Shown: one piece after another, positions 1 through 5,150 of the stretch
How the letters are laid out: the number at the start of each line of letters is the position of its first letter
Position numbering within the stretch: the first letter of the stretch is position 1
NCBI GenBank assembly: GCA_900321665.1
Contig: ONWY01000171.1
Location: 1-5,695, forward strand
From: an uncultured Eubacteriales bacterium
GTDB taxonomy: Bacteria; Bacillota; Clostridia; Oscillospirales; Acutalibacteraceae
Direction of reading: 5' to 3'
DNA: 5,695 bases
Notes under the pieces: generated by a model
Seen by the model: the letters and a program-made list of their open reading frames with translations, nothing else
Databases searched by the model: none
What the model was told of the DNA's origin: nothing
Program-made: the position numbers and the translations under genes

Positions 1-974
1 TGCTTGACGGTGGTTGCCGAGAGCAGGGCGCCGGTGGGGACAAAGAGGATGCGCTGCAGGTTGCCTGCGGCGAGCTCGCCGAGGAAGTGGGCGCAGAGCA
101 TGCTCGCGCTGCAGCCCGCGCCGGAGCCGCCGCCGTGCACATCCTGCCGCTCGCGCTCGAAAATCAGTTTGCCGCAATCCTCGTGGCGCTGCTCGATATC
201 GAGCGCGTACTCTTTCCTTAAATATTCATAGAGAATATCGCTGCCGATATGACCGAGGTCGCCGGTCACGATGGTATCAAAATCGCTCAAATCGCACTTT
301 AAATCCTGCATAATGCCCGCGATTGTCGCGGAAGCTGCCGGTGCCATCGCCGCGCCCATATTGCCGGCATCGGTAATGCCGAGGTCTTTGATTTCGCCGA
401 AGCGCGCGGCGCGGATTCTCACCCCTGCGCGGTTGGCGGCGCTGCTGCCGCTCTCAATCATGGCGGCACCCGCACCGGTCACGGTCCACTGGGTGGTGGG
501 AGCGCGCTGAGAGCCGTACTCCAGCGGGAAGCGGAACTGCCGCTCGCTGGAGCAAAAGTGGGAGCCGGTGGCGGCAAGCACCCTGCCGGCAGCGCCGGTT
601 TCGACCAGATTGGCACCGTTAATCAGCGCGAGCGCCATGGTGGAACAGGCACCGTAAAGCCCGCAAAACTGCGCGCCGATTTCCGAAAAAGCATAGTTGG
701 AAGCGATACACTGGCTGAGCAGGTCGCCGGAAAAAATGCAATCCACATCTGCCCAAGTCAGCTTGCCCTTGGCGAGCGCAATCTCTGCGGCGGCTTTGAT
801 AAACTCGCTCTCGCTCTCCTCCCAGCTTGCCTTGCCCATAGTGGTATCGGTAAAGACTTTATCAAATTTATCCTTAAAGGGACCTTCGCCCTCTTTTTTG
901 CCGACGCATGCCGCCCAATAGGAAATGGTCGGCGCGGCTTCATACACAATGGATTTACCGAGCTTAAGTGCCAT
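1..974 (-). CDS. spoVAD: Stage V sporulation protein AD (SpoVAD), 3' end cut by window edge
   Basis: This gene encodes a forespore protein of the SpoVA system, which moves Ca-dipicolinic acid into the developing spore and releases it at germination. In Bacillus, SpoVAD is the soluble, DPA-binding subunit. The minus-strand frame from ATG at 974 stays open for 324 codons to the window edge. It begins MALKLGKSIVYEAAPTISYW and shows the thiolase/ketoacyl-synthase-like fold typical of the family: a GACST motif with Cys110 at the thiolase nucleophile position, and GDLGHIGSD further on. From memory B. subtilis SpoVAD is about 338 residues, so only some 14 residues should be missing. A good Shine-Dalgarno (AAGGTGGGGG) lies inside the last codons of spoVAC. 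The spoVAC stop and this ATG touch with no gap, so translational coupling is likely. Identity is very secure; whether the thiolase-like site is catalytic is not known. Confidence 0.95.
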   Translation of the reverse strand, partial: MALKLGKSIVYEAAPTISYWAACVGKKEGEGPFKDKFDKVFTDTTMGKASWEESESEFIKAAAEIALAKGKLTWADVDCIFSGDLLSQCIASNYAFSEIGAQFCGLYGACSTMALALINGANLVETGAAGRVLAATGSHFCSSERQFRFPLEYGSQRAPTTQWTVTGAGAAMIESGSSAANRAGVRIRAARFGEIKDLGITDAGNMGAAMAPAASATIAGIMQDLKCDLSDFDTIVTGDLGHIGSDILYEYLRKEYALDIEQRHEDCGKLIFERERQDVHGGGSGAGCSASMLCAHFLGELAAGNLQRILFVPTGALLSATTVK

Positions 975-1424
975 TTATACCCCCACCTTAAAAAGTTTTA
1001 GTAAATAATAAATGAGTCCATACACATTTGCCGCCAGCACACCATAGACAATGACGGGGCCTGCGATGGAAAACATCTGCACACCGGTGCCGAGAATTTT
1101 TCCCTCGGGCTTATTATCGAGCGCGGGGGAGACCACTGCATTGGCAAAGCCGGTAATCGGCACAAGCGTGCCCGCGCCGCCAAACTTGGCAATTTTATCA
1201 TAAAGGCTCAGCGAGGTTAAAACCGCGCTGATGAGAATGAGCGAAACGGAAGTGATGATTTTTGCATTATCCTCACTCGCGCCAAGCCTTTGGTAGAGCT
1301 CAAGGAGCGCTTGCCCGAGGGTGCAAATCAACCCGCCGACCAAAAAAGCTTTGCAAAAATTGAGCGCAAGCTTGCTTTTGGGCGCTGCGCTTTGCACCAA
1401 TGTGTTATATTCTTTGCGTTTCAT
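975..1424 (-). CDS. spoVAC: Stage V sporulation protein AC (SpoVAC), membrane channel subunit
   Basis: The product is 149 residues, the usual SpoVAC length. SpoVAC is an inner-membrane subunit of the Ca-DPA channel and has been described as mechanosensitive in Bacillus. Hydrophobic segments are visible near residues 20-42, 56-74, 87-98 and 115-142. Family signatures include KAFLVGGLIC (25-34), SLYDKIAKFGGAG (73-85) and VPITGFANAV (88-97). A TTG four codons upstream (1436) is in frame, but ATG at 1424 is preferred because a GGTGAT ribosome site sits just before it. The gene is followed directly by spoVAD in one transcription unit. Its codons 26-34 are part of a perfect 27-bp inverted repeat shared with spoVAE, which is transcribed the other way. 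Family knowledge predicts forespore sigma-G control, but I could not find a convincing sigma-G promoter. Confidence 0.94.
   Translation of the reverse strand: MKRKEYNTLVQSAAPKSKLALNFCKAFLVGGLICTLGQALLELYQRLGASEDNAKIITSVSLILISAVLTSLSLYDKIAKFGGAGTLVPITGFANAVVSPALDNKPEGKILGTGVQMFSIAGPVIVYGVLAANVYGLIYYLLKLFKVGV
1323..1349. repeat. Left arm of a perfect 27-bp inverted repeat (inside spoVAC)
   Basis: These 27 bases are the exact reverse complement of 1596-1622. They lie in the spoVAC codons for AFLVGGLIC; the other arm lies in the spoVAE codons for the same peptide. The 246 bp between the arms hold both start codons and the whole divergent upstream region. SpoVAC and SpoVAE are distant paralogues, so peptide similarity here is expected, but identical codon choice over nine residues is not. 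Confidence 0.95.
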
Positions 1425-1506
1425 TGCTATCACCAAGTATAGTTTTCAACAAACATCGCGCTTTATTCATAATTTGCCGCGGGCGGGAGAAAATACAATA
1501 ATGAAG

Positions 1507-1521
1507 TGCACGAAAGGTGCA
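1507..1521. other. Small hairpin (5-bp stem) in the spoVAC/spoVAE gap
   Basis: TGCAC (1507-1511) and GTGCA (1517-1521) form a perfect stem around a GAAAG loop. Further GCACC (1533) and TGCAC (1549) copies nearby allow alternative pairings with GGTGC (1516). It could be part of an operator or just neighbouring secondary structure; no function can be assigned. Confidence 0.45.
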
Positions 1522-1550
1522 AACAAAAAACAGCACCGAAAAAGGCGCTG
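1522..1550 (-). terminator. Intrinsic terminator, minus-strand orientation, between divergent spoVAC and spoVAE
   Basis: Read on the minus strand, CAGCGCC (1550-1544), a 6-nt loop and GGTGCTG (1537-1531) form a 7-bp stem. The G-U wobble in it is an A-C mismatch on the plus strand. A run of six T follows at once. It would stop leftward transcripts before they reach spoVAC, yet nothing upstream on that strand but antisense spoVAE is visible. It may insulate the divergent unit or be left from an ancestral gene upstream of spoVAC. Confidence 0.6.
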
Positions 1551-1580
1551 CACTAAAATAGGATACAAGGATGAAGAAAG

Positions 1581-1937
1581 ATGATATTTTTAAAGGCTTT
1601 TTTGGTCGGCGGGTTGATTTGCGGGATTATCCAGCTTTTGATTGATAAAACCGCGTTGACACCGGCGAGGATATTGGTCGGGCTTGTGGTGACGGGCGTG
1701 GTGCTCGGCGCGCTCGGGCTTTACGAACCGCTTTGGAATTTTGCCGAGGAGGGCGCCGGGGTGCCGCTGCTCGGCTTTGGCGCCAACATGGTGAAGGGCG
1801 CAAAGGAAGCGATAGATGAACAGGGGCTTATCGGGGTATTGACCGGACCGATGACGGCGGCTGCGGCAGGTATCACCGCAGCGATGCTTTGCGGTGTGGC
1901 GGCGAGTGTTGTGGCGAAGCCGAAGGATAAATTCTAA
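1581..1937 (+). CDS. spoVAE: Stage V sporulation protein AE (SpoVAE/AEb), membrane channel subunit
   Basis: The product is 118 residues, matching the usual SpoVAE (AEb) length. It is a membrane subunit that works with SpoVAC and SpoVAD in Ca-DPA transport. Segments near 4-20, 31-48 and 93-112 are hydrophobic. Family motifs are KAFLVGGLIC (5-14), IDKT (21-24), TPARILV (27-33), GVPLLGFGANMVKGA (60-74) and a short basic tail, KPKDKF. An AAGG Shine-Dalgarno at 1567-1570 supports ATG 1581; ATG 1571 is in another frame. The oddity is direction: this gene points away from spoVAC-spoVAD, with 156 bp between the starts, instead of following spoVAD. It therefore needs its own forespore promoter. The gene ends in a long palindrome that covers its stop codon. 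Confidence 0.94.
   Translation: MIFLKAFLVGGLICGIIQLLIDKTALTPARILVGLVVTGVVLGALGLYEPLWNFAEEGAGVPLLGFGANMVKGAKEAIDEQGLIGVLTGPMTAAAAGITAAMLCGVAASVVAKPKDKF
1596..1622. repeat. Right arm of the perfect 27-bp inverted repeat (inside spoVAE)
   Basis: Exact reverse complement of 1323-1349. The frame over the repeat is the same in both genes, so exchange between the arms would join the first 25 codons of spoVAC to the spoVAE body, and the first 5 codons of spoVAE to the spoVAC body, without a frameshift. Confidence 0.95.
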
Positions 1938-1973
1938 TTTGTGGGGCTCGTAGAGCTCCCAAATTAGAATTTA
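1928..1973 (+). terminator. Long hairpin overlapping the spoVAE stop; probable 3' end structure
   Basis: The arms 1928-1941 and 1960-1973 are a perfect 14-bp inverted repeat. Inside it GGG-GCTC and GAGC-TCCC extend the stem with a single bulge. The left arm contains the last Lys-Phe codons and the TAA of spoVAE. No T-run follows on either strand, so this is not a classical intrinsic terminator; it could protect the mRNA end or mark a palindromic duplication. Confidence 0.5.
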
Positions 1974-2003
1974 ATGAATAATGAATGATGAATAATGAAT
2001 AAT
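1973..2003. repeat. AT-rich short tandem repeat (AATGAAT-type)
   Basis: About four imperfect copies of AATGAAT lie end to end directly after the palindrome, rich in TAA and TGA in the plus-strand frames. Similar tracts are common at borders of intergenic repeats in clostridial genomes (recollection, not checked). No coding or regulatory role is evident. Confidence 0.7.
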
Positions 2004-2022
2004 TGTGGGAGGGGCACCCTCA

Positions 2023-2101
2023 CCCTCGTCGAAACAAACTACACAACAGAAAGAATTTGCGAGCAAATCCTTTAATGTTGCTTCGTTTATTTCTCCTCTT
2101 C
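2023..2101. repeat. 79-bp palindromic intergenic repeat, copy 1
   Basis: This segment matches 5151-5229 at 74 of 79 positions without gaps. It is an imperfect palindrome: a core stem AAAGAATTTG/CAAATCCTTT round a CGAG loop, CAACA/TGTTG outside it, and an outer AAACAAAC/GTTTATTT arm. The mismatches on the plus strand become G-U pairs on the minus strand, so a minus-strand RNA would fold better. The size and shape resemble a REP- or MITE-like element; no transposase is nearby. Confidence 0.85.
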
Positions 2102-2197
2102 CCCAAAAAGTTTGATATAATCTTTTTTCTCATATTTAAGCCAAATTCGGATTACATCTAAACAAATATAATCAAGTGCGAATGTGTCGCCCTTCAT
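2087..2197 (-). CDS. Possible 36-aa small protein or gene remnant, unknown function
   Basis: A minus-strand frame from ATG 2197 to TAA 2087 encodes 36 residues, starting MKGDTFALDYICLDVIRIW and ending KLFGEEEK. The composition (mixed aliphatic, aromatic and charged residues) looks more protein-like than random DNA. A purine tract of GAGAAGA type precedes the ATG and could serve as ribosome site. The frame is open further upstream through that tract. No promoter is visible between the pncB terminator and the ATG, and the last codons lie inside the 79-bp repeat. It may be the 3' remnant of a lost gene; I do not recognise the family. Confidence 0.3.
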   Translation of the reverse strand: MKGDTFALDYICLDVIRIWLKYEKKDYIKLFGEEEK

Positions 2198-2233
2198 TCT
2201 TCTCTCTTCTCTCTTCTCTAAGCGAACAAAGTG
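2195..2233 (-). repeat. Purine-tract repeat with CACTTTGTTCGC head, copy 1
   Basis: On the minus strand this reads CACTTTGTTCGC, then a GAGAAGA-rich tract, then GAAGAATG. The plus strand at 4995-5039 has the same design (CACTGTGTTCGC, purine tract, GAAGAATG). The two are in opposite orientation, and the tract has diverged. Probably part of a dispersed intergenic element. Confidence 0.5.
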
Positions 2234-2238
2234 AGCGT

Positions 2239-2265
2239 AAAAAAACCGCCTATGGCGGTTTTTTT
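2239..2265 (-). terminator. Intrinsic terminator after pncB (symmetrical, likely bidirectional)
   Basis: AAAAAAACCGCC and GGCGGTTTTTTT form a perfect 12-bp stem around TAT. On the minus strand a GC-rich stem is followed by seven T, a textbook intrinsic terminator. The pncB stop codon (2264-2266) overlaps its edge. On the plus strand it is equally T-rich, so it may also stop rightward transcripts from the spoVAE side. Confidence 0.92.
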
Positions 2266-3460
2266 ATTCTTGCTCGCGGTGCAGGCGGAAGGCGACGGAG
2301 TCTTTGAGATATTTGAGATAATCGGGGTCTTTGCACATCGCTTTGCCCGGGGTGTCCGAGAGCTTGGCAACCGGTCTGCCGTTGACAAACTGCAGCTTGA
2401 TAACGATATTGAGCGGGGTAACGCCGGTATCATTGGAACAAAATGTGCCGATACCGAAGGATACCTTGGTTTTATCCTTAAAGTGGTCATACAGCTCTTG
2501 CGCACGCTCGAAATCTAAGCTGTCGCTAAAGAGCAGGAGCTTGGTTTTGGGGTCTACGCCATACTTGCGGTAGTGTGCGATGATTTTCTCGCCCCAAGCG
2601 TAGGGATCACCGCTATCGTGGCGCACACCGTTATAGTTATTGACCATGGAGCGGTCAAAATCGAGCAAAAACAAATCGGTGGTGATGGTATCGGTCAGCG
2701 CCGTACCGTTATCGCCCTTATACTCTGCATACCAATCCTGCATGGCATAGTGGTTGGTGTAGGCGAGGGGGATGGAGTCAATACCCTGGTACATTTGCAC
2801 AAATTCATGCGCATAGGTGCCGATGGGGGTTAAGTGATATTTCATGGCAAAGTACACATTGGAGGTGCCGGCGCAGTTTTCGGTTTCGCTTGCAAAGCGC
2901 TTGATAACGGTCTCCTGCCACTCGCGCGAAAGCCTGCGGCGGCAGCCGAACTCGGCAAAGGGAAAGCTATATTTACCGCTGTTAAAATCGGCAATTTTTT
3001 GGTCGAGGCGCTTTTGCGCTTCGCGCAGCAGCGCTTCATAATCATACTGCATTCTGAAATAGACCTCGTTGACAATCTCGAGCAGGAAAATTTCAAACTG
3101 CATCGCGGAAAAGAGCGGACCTCTGACCACAATGCTTAACTTGCCGCTATCATCAAGCGAGGTTTCCACATACTCGCGAATCGGGCGCCACAGGCGCAAA
3201 AACTCCACATAGTCTTTTTTAATAAAACGAATGGAGCGCAGGTAATCCAGCTCCTGCTTGGTAAAGCGCAGGGTGCACAGGTGGTCAATCTGCTCATTGA
3301 TTTCCTCAAGCATTTCGCGGGTGAAAACGATGCCTTCATTTCTGCACTTGAAGTAATACTCACCGGTCAAATCCGTATGCTTGTGGAAAATGACCTGGTC
3401 CATATTGAATTTGTACAAATCGGTATCTAACAGGGATTCTATAATCGGTTGAAATTTCAT
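2264..3460 (-). CDS. pncB: Nicotinate phosphoribosyltransferase
   Basis: PncB makes nicotinate mononucleotide from nicotinate and PRPP with ATP, the entry step of the Preiss-Handler route. The product is 398 residues, matching bacterial PncB of about 400. Visible signatures are DTDLYKFNM near the N-terminus (12-20), GTSNVYFA (198-205), PIGTYAHEF with His218 at the place of the phosphorylated histidine of enteric PncB (212-220), RHDSGDP (280-286), FSDSLD (311-316), GIGT (336-339) and KLSDTPGKAMC (366-376). The frame is open upstream to 3556, but that would overlap nadE; ATG 3460 follows a clear AAAGGA site and starts MKFQPIIESLL as in homologues. It is the last gene of the pncA-nadE-pncB operon, 61 bp after nadE, and its stop runs into the terminator. 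Confidence 0.97.
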   Translation of the reverse strand: MKFQPIIESLLDTDLYKFNMDQVIFHKHTDLTGEYYFKCRNEGIVFTREMLEEINEQIDHLCTLRFTKQELDYLRSIRFIKKDYVEFLRLWRPIREYVETSLDDSGKLSIVVRGPLFSAMQFEIFLLEIVNEVYFRMQYDYEALLREAQKRLDQKIADFNSGKYSFPFAEFGCRRRLSREWQETVIKRFASETENCAGTSNVYFAMKYHLTPIGTYAHEFVQMYQGIDSIPLAYTNHYAMQDWYAEYKGDNGTALTDTITTDLFLLDFDRSMVNNYNGVRHDSGDPYAWGEKIIAHYRKYGVDPKTKLLLFSDSLDFERAQELYDHFKDKTKVSFGIGTFCSNDTGVTPLNIVIKLQFVNGRPVAKLSDTPGKAMCKDPDYLKYLKDSVAFRLHREQE

Positions 3461-3474
3461 GATTATCCTTTCTG

Positions 3475-3492
3475 CGCAAGGGTTGCCTTGCG
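3475..3492. other. Hairpin between nadE and pncB
   Basis: CGCAAGG and CCTTGCG form a perfect 7-bp stem with a 4-nt loop, 14 nt before the pncB start and just outside its ribosome site. No T-run follows, so it is not a terminator. It could be an mRNA processing or stability site that sets the pncB to nadE ratio; that is inference. Confidence 0.5.
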
Positions 3493-3521
3493 GGAGCTCG
3501 GGTGTGTTTTGGCGGGTAGAA

Positions 3522-4265
3522 TTACTGCTCTTCGCAGGTGGCAATGTGCGGGTCAAATGCGGGCATCAGCTTAAGCTTAAAGGCATTGATGCGATGCAAG
3601 CGGTCAATGCGCTCTTTACTCTGCGCGCTTTCAATCTCGCCGGTGCGGATATAGCGGTCGAGCTCGGCATAGGTGAAGCCTAAATTATCTTCATCGGTCT
3701 TGCCGCTCAAGCCGTCTATCGGCGGCTTCTCAATGAGAACCTCGGGCAGGGCGAGCTCTCTGCCGATTGCCTTCATCTCCTGCACGGTTAAATGCGAGCA
3801 GGGGCTGAAATCGCCGGCGGCATCGCCGTAGCGGGTGGAGTAGCCTACCCAATCCTCGGAAAGGTTGCAGGTGTTTGCCACTCTGCCGTTGTGGCTTTGG
3901 GAAACGGCATACAGCGCCGCCATGCGCAGGCGCGGCGGCAGGTTGATAACACTTTGCTCGGAGAGCGCAAAGGGTAATGCCTGCTTGAGCCCTTCAAAGG
4001 CAGCCTGAATATTCACCGTGTAGCTTTGAATGCCCAAGTGCTTCACCAACAGCTGCGCCATATCGATATCGCTTTGCTCGCCGTTTGGCATCAGCACCCC
4101 GATAACGCGCTCCTTGCCGAGCGCCTCTACACACAGCGCGGCAACAATAGAGGAGTCTTTACCGCCGGAAATACCGACAATGGCATTGCAGCCTTTTCCG
4201 TTTTCCTCAAAAAAGGAGCGAATCCACGCGACGCACTCGCTTTTGGTTTTCTTTGCATCAAACAT
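3522..4265 (-). CDS. nadE: NAD+ synthetase, ammonia-dependent type
   Basis: NadE amidates nicotinate adenine dinucleotide to NAD+ with ATP, the last step of NAD synthesis. The product is 247 residues, the size of the short form without the glutaminase (nitrilase) domain, so it should use ammonia or an outside glutaminase. The PP-loop SGGKDSS is at 33-39. NTCNLSEDWVGYSTRYGD (131-148) corresponds to the NAD-synthetase signature, with NTCN in place of the common GTxN, and DNLGFTYAELD (193-203) is also typical. ATG 4265 follows GAGGT with good spacing. It starts 14 bp after the pncA stop, and its ribosome site lies in that gap, so the two are clearly co-transcribed. Its end is 61 bp before pncB. 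Confidence 0.96.
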   Translation of the reverse strand: MFDAKKTKSECVAWIRSFFEENGKGCNAIVGISGGKDSSIVAALCVEALGKERVIGVLMPNGEQSDIDMAQLLVKHLGIQSYTVNIQAAFEGLKQALPFALSEQSVINLPPRLRMAALYAVSQSHNGRVANTCNLSEDWVGYSTRYGDAAGDFSPCSHLTVQEMKAIGRELALPEVLIEKPPIDGLSGKTDEDNLGFTYAELDRYIRTGEIESAQSKERIDRLHRINAFKLKLMPAFDPHIATCEEQ

Positions 4266-4279
4266 TTTCTTTACCTCAA

Positions 4280-4804
4280 TTATATGATATCTATTTGGCA
4301 GCTTTTCATTGTCACCAATGCCGCTTCATGCGCTGCGGGGGTAACGCCGGCGCAACAGGCGGCATCCACACAAACAGGCACATTCGGAAACGCCGCTCGC
4401 AGCAGCAGTGCGTTGGAGACCACGCAGATATCCGTACACAGCCCGATTAGTTCTATTTCAATGGCATCGGTTTCATATGCTGCCTTGATTTTTTTAATTA
4501 AATCAAAAGAGCCGAAGGTGTTTTTGGTGATAGTGGTATATGCCTTTTTGCGCAGTGCCTGCTCCACAAGCGGGTTGAGCTTGTGCCCCTCGCTGCCCTC
4601 AATGCAGTGGGGAACCGGCAACTTTTTGCCCTCGAGAGTTTGCAAATAGTTTTCACCGTGGGTATCGAGGGTGACAAAAATATCGCCCTCAAAGTGCTCT
4701 ATTTTGCGGCACACAGCGCCCACAACAGCTTGCGCCTCGGGTGTGCCCAAAGCCGCATCGATAAAATCATTTTGCATATCGACTACAACCAACAGCTTTT
4801 TCAT
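4280..4804 (-). CDS. pncA: Nicotinamidase / isochorismatase-family cysteine hydrolase
   Basis: The product is 174 residues of the isochorismatase-like hydrolase superfamily. The nicotinamidase reading rests on residues and context. The catalytic triad is in place: Asp9 (VVVDMQNDF), Lys94 (TITKNTFGS) and Cys127 (GLCTDICV). So are the metal ligands Asp47 and His49 (TLDTHGENY) and His66 (LPVPHCIEG). The enzyme would deamidate nicotinamide to nicotinate and ammonia, feeding PncB; the ammonia is also the NadE co-substrate. ATG 4804 has a GAGG site; the frame extends to 4894 but without such a signal and across the leader hairpin. It is the first gene of the operon, downstream of a near-consensus sigma-A promoter. 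A pyrazinamidase-like hydrolase with another amide substrate is the main alternative. Confidence 0.9.
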   Translation of the reverse strand: MKKLLVVVDMQNDFIDAALGTPEAQAVVGAVCRKIEHFEGDIFVTLDTHGENYLQTLEGKKLPVPHCIEGSEGHKLNPLVEQALRKKAYTTITKNTFGSFDLIKKIKAAYETDAIEIELIGLCTDICVVSNALLLRAAFPNVPVCVDAACCAGVTPAAHEAALVTMKSCQIDII

Positions 4805-4834
4805 AAAAAACCTCTTTTGATACGGAAACGACTG

Positions 4835-4858
4835 CGCTATGCCGGGAATGGCACAGCG
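4835..4858 (-). promoter_or_regulatory. Strong hairpin in the pncA leader; possible RNA regulator
   Basis: In the predicted leader (about 4899 to 4805) CGCTGTGCC and GGCATAGCG form a 9-bp stem with one G-U pair and a 6-nt loop. ATACG (4861-4857 read on the minus strand) can also pair with CGTAT (4824-4820), competing with the stem foot. No U-run follows. I do not recognise either known NAD riboswitch class here. Confidence 0.4.
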
Positions 4859-4894
4859 TATGCAGGTGCTCCACAAAATTGTTTTAAAATTCAA

Positions 4895-4911
4895 TATTAT
4901 TTAAAATAATA
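4895..4911. promoter_or_regulatory. 17-bp perfect palindrome over the pncA -10; candidate operator
   Basis: TATTATTT, a central base and AAATAATA form a perfect palindrome that contains the -10 box and the expected transcription start. The position is right for a repressor of the NAD operon. The sequence is very AT-rich, so chance is possible; it does not look like a NiaR or NrtR site that I know. Confidence 0.4.
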
Positions 4912-4934
4912 GACTTAAAAACAACCTTTGTCAA
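4906..4934 (-). promoter_or_regulatory. Sigma-A promoter for pncA-nadE-pncB
   Basis: On the minus strand a perfect -35 TTGACA (4934-4929) is followed after 17 bp by TATTAT (4911-4906), one base from the -10 consensus. Start is expected near 4899, giving a leader of about 95 nt before pncA. No other promoter of this quality was seen in the gap. Confidence 0.85.
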
Positions 4935-4970
4935 GTGCGGTGCGGGCAAAAAGGCACTTTTCCTAAAACC

Positions 4971-4997
4971 GTGAAAAATTTCAATTTATGTTTTCAC
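4971..4997. other. Hairpin upstream of the pncA promoter
   Basis: GTGAAAA (4971-4977) and TTTTCAC (4991-4997) form a perfect 7-bp stem with a 13-nt AT-rich loop. It lies about 40 bp upstream of the -35 box and runs into the purine-tract repeat. The role is unknown. Confidence 0.4.
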
Positions 4998-5039
4998 TGT
5001 GTTCGCAAAAAGAAGAAAGAAAAAAGAAAAAGAAGAATG
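4995..5039 (+). repeat. Purine-tract repeat with CACTGTGTTCGC head, copy 2
   Basis: CACTGTGTTCGC is followed by about 30 bases of only A and G and ends GAAGAATG, matching in design the minus-strand element at 2195-2233. A plus-strand frame of Lys/Arg codons runs through it but lacks any protein-like character and is taken as non-coding. Confidence 0.5.
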
Positions 5040-5045
5040 GTGGTG

Positions 5046-5120
5046 GCAAGGCTGCGCCTTGCATTATATAACTACCCCTCCGTCACGCTAACGCGTGCCA
5101 CCTCCCCTGACAAGTGGAGG
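5046..5120. repeat. Cluster of three hairpins; dispersed palindromic repeat
   Basis: Three stems follow one another: GCAAGGC/GCCTTGC (5046-5062, 3-nt loop), CACGC/GCGTG (5084-5097, 4-nt loop) and CCTCCCCT/AGTGGAGG (5101-5120, 4-nt loop, one mismatch). The CCCCTCCGTCACG...GTGCCACCTCCCC wording is familiar to me from intergenic repeats in many gut Clostridia (recollection). It is not a terminator on either strand, as no T-run follows. Confidence 0.65.
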
Positions 5121-5150
5121 CGTTAAGAGGTTAAGCTTTTAATCCCCGCT

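Noticed and set aside
558..1001. Plus-strand 147-codon ORF across spoVAD
   Set aside because: It is antisense to spoVAD, whose frame and motifs are clear; no domain or ribosome site supports it.
1425..1580. Sigma-G promoters for spoVAC and spoVAE
   Set aside because: Family knowledge predicts them, but -10-like strings (for example CATAATT at 1468) lack a -35 at proper distance, so none is annotated.
3461..3556. N-terminal extension of pncB by 32 codons
   Set aside because: It would overlap nadE, has no ribosome site, and ATG 3460 with AAAGGA gives the normal family start.
4805..4894. N-terminal extension of pncA by 30 codons
   Set aside because: It runs through the leader hairpin and starts at the promoter region; ATG 4804 has GAGG and the usual MKKLLVVVDMQNDF start.
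4935..5126. Plus-strand Lys/Arg-rich ORF of 63 codons
   Set aside because: It is a translation of the purine tract and the hairpin repeat, with no start signal or domain.
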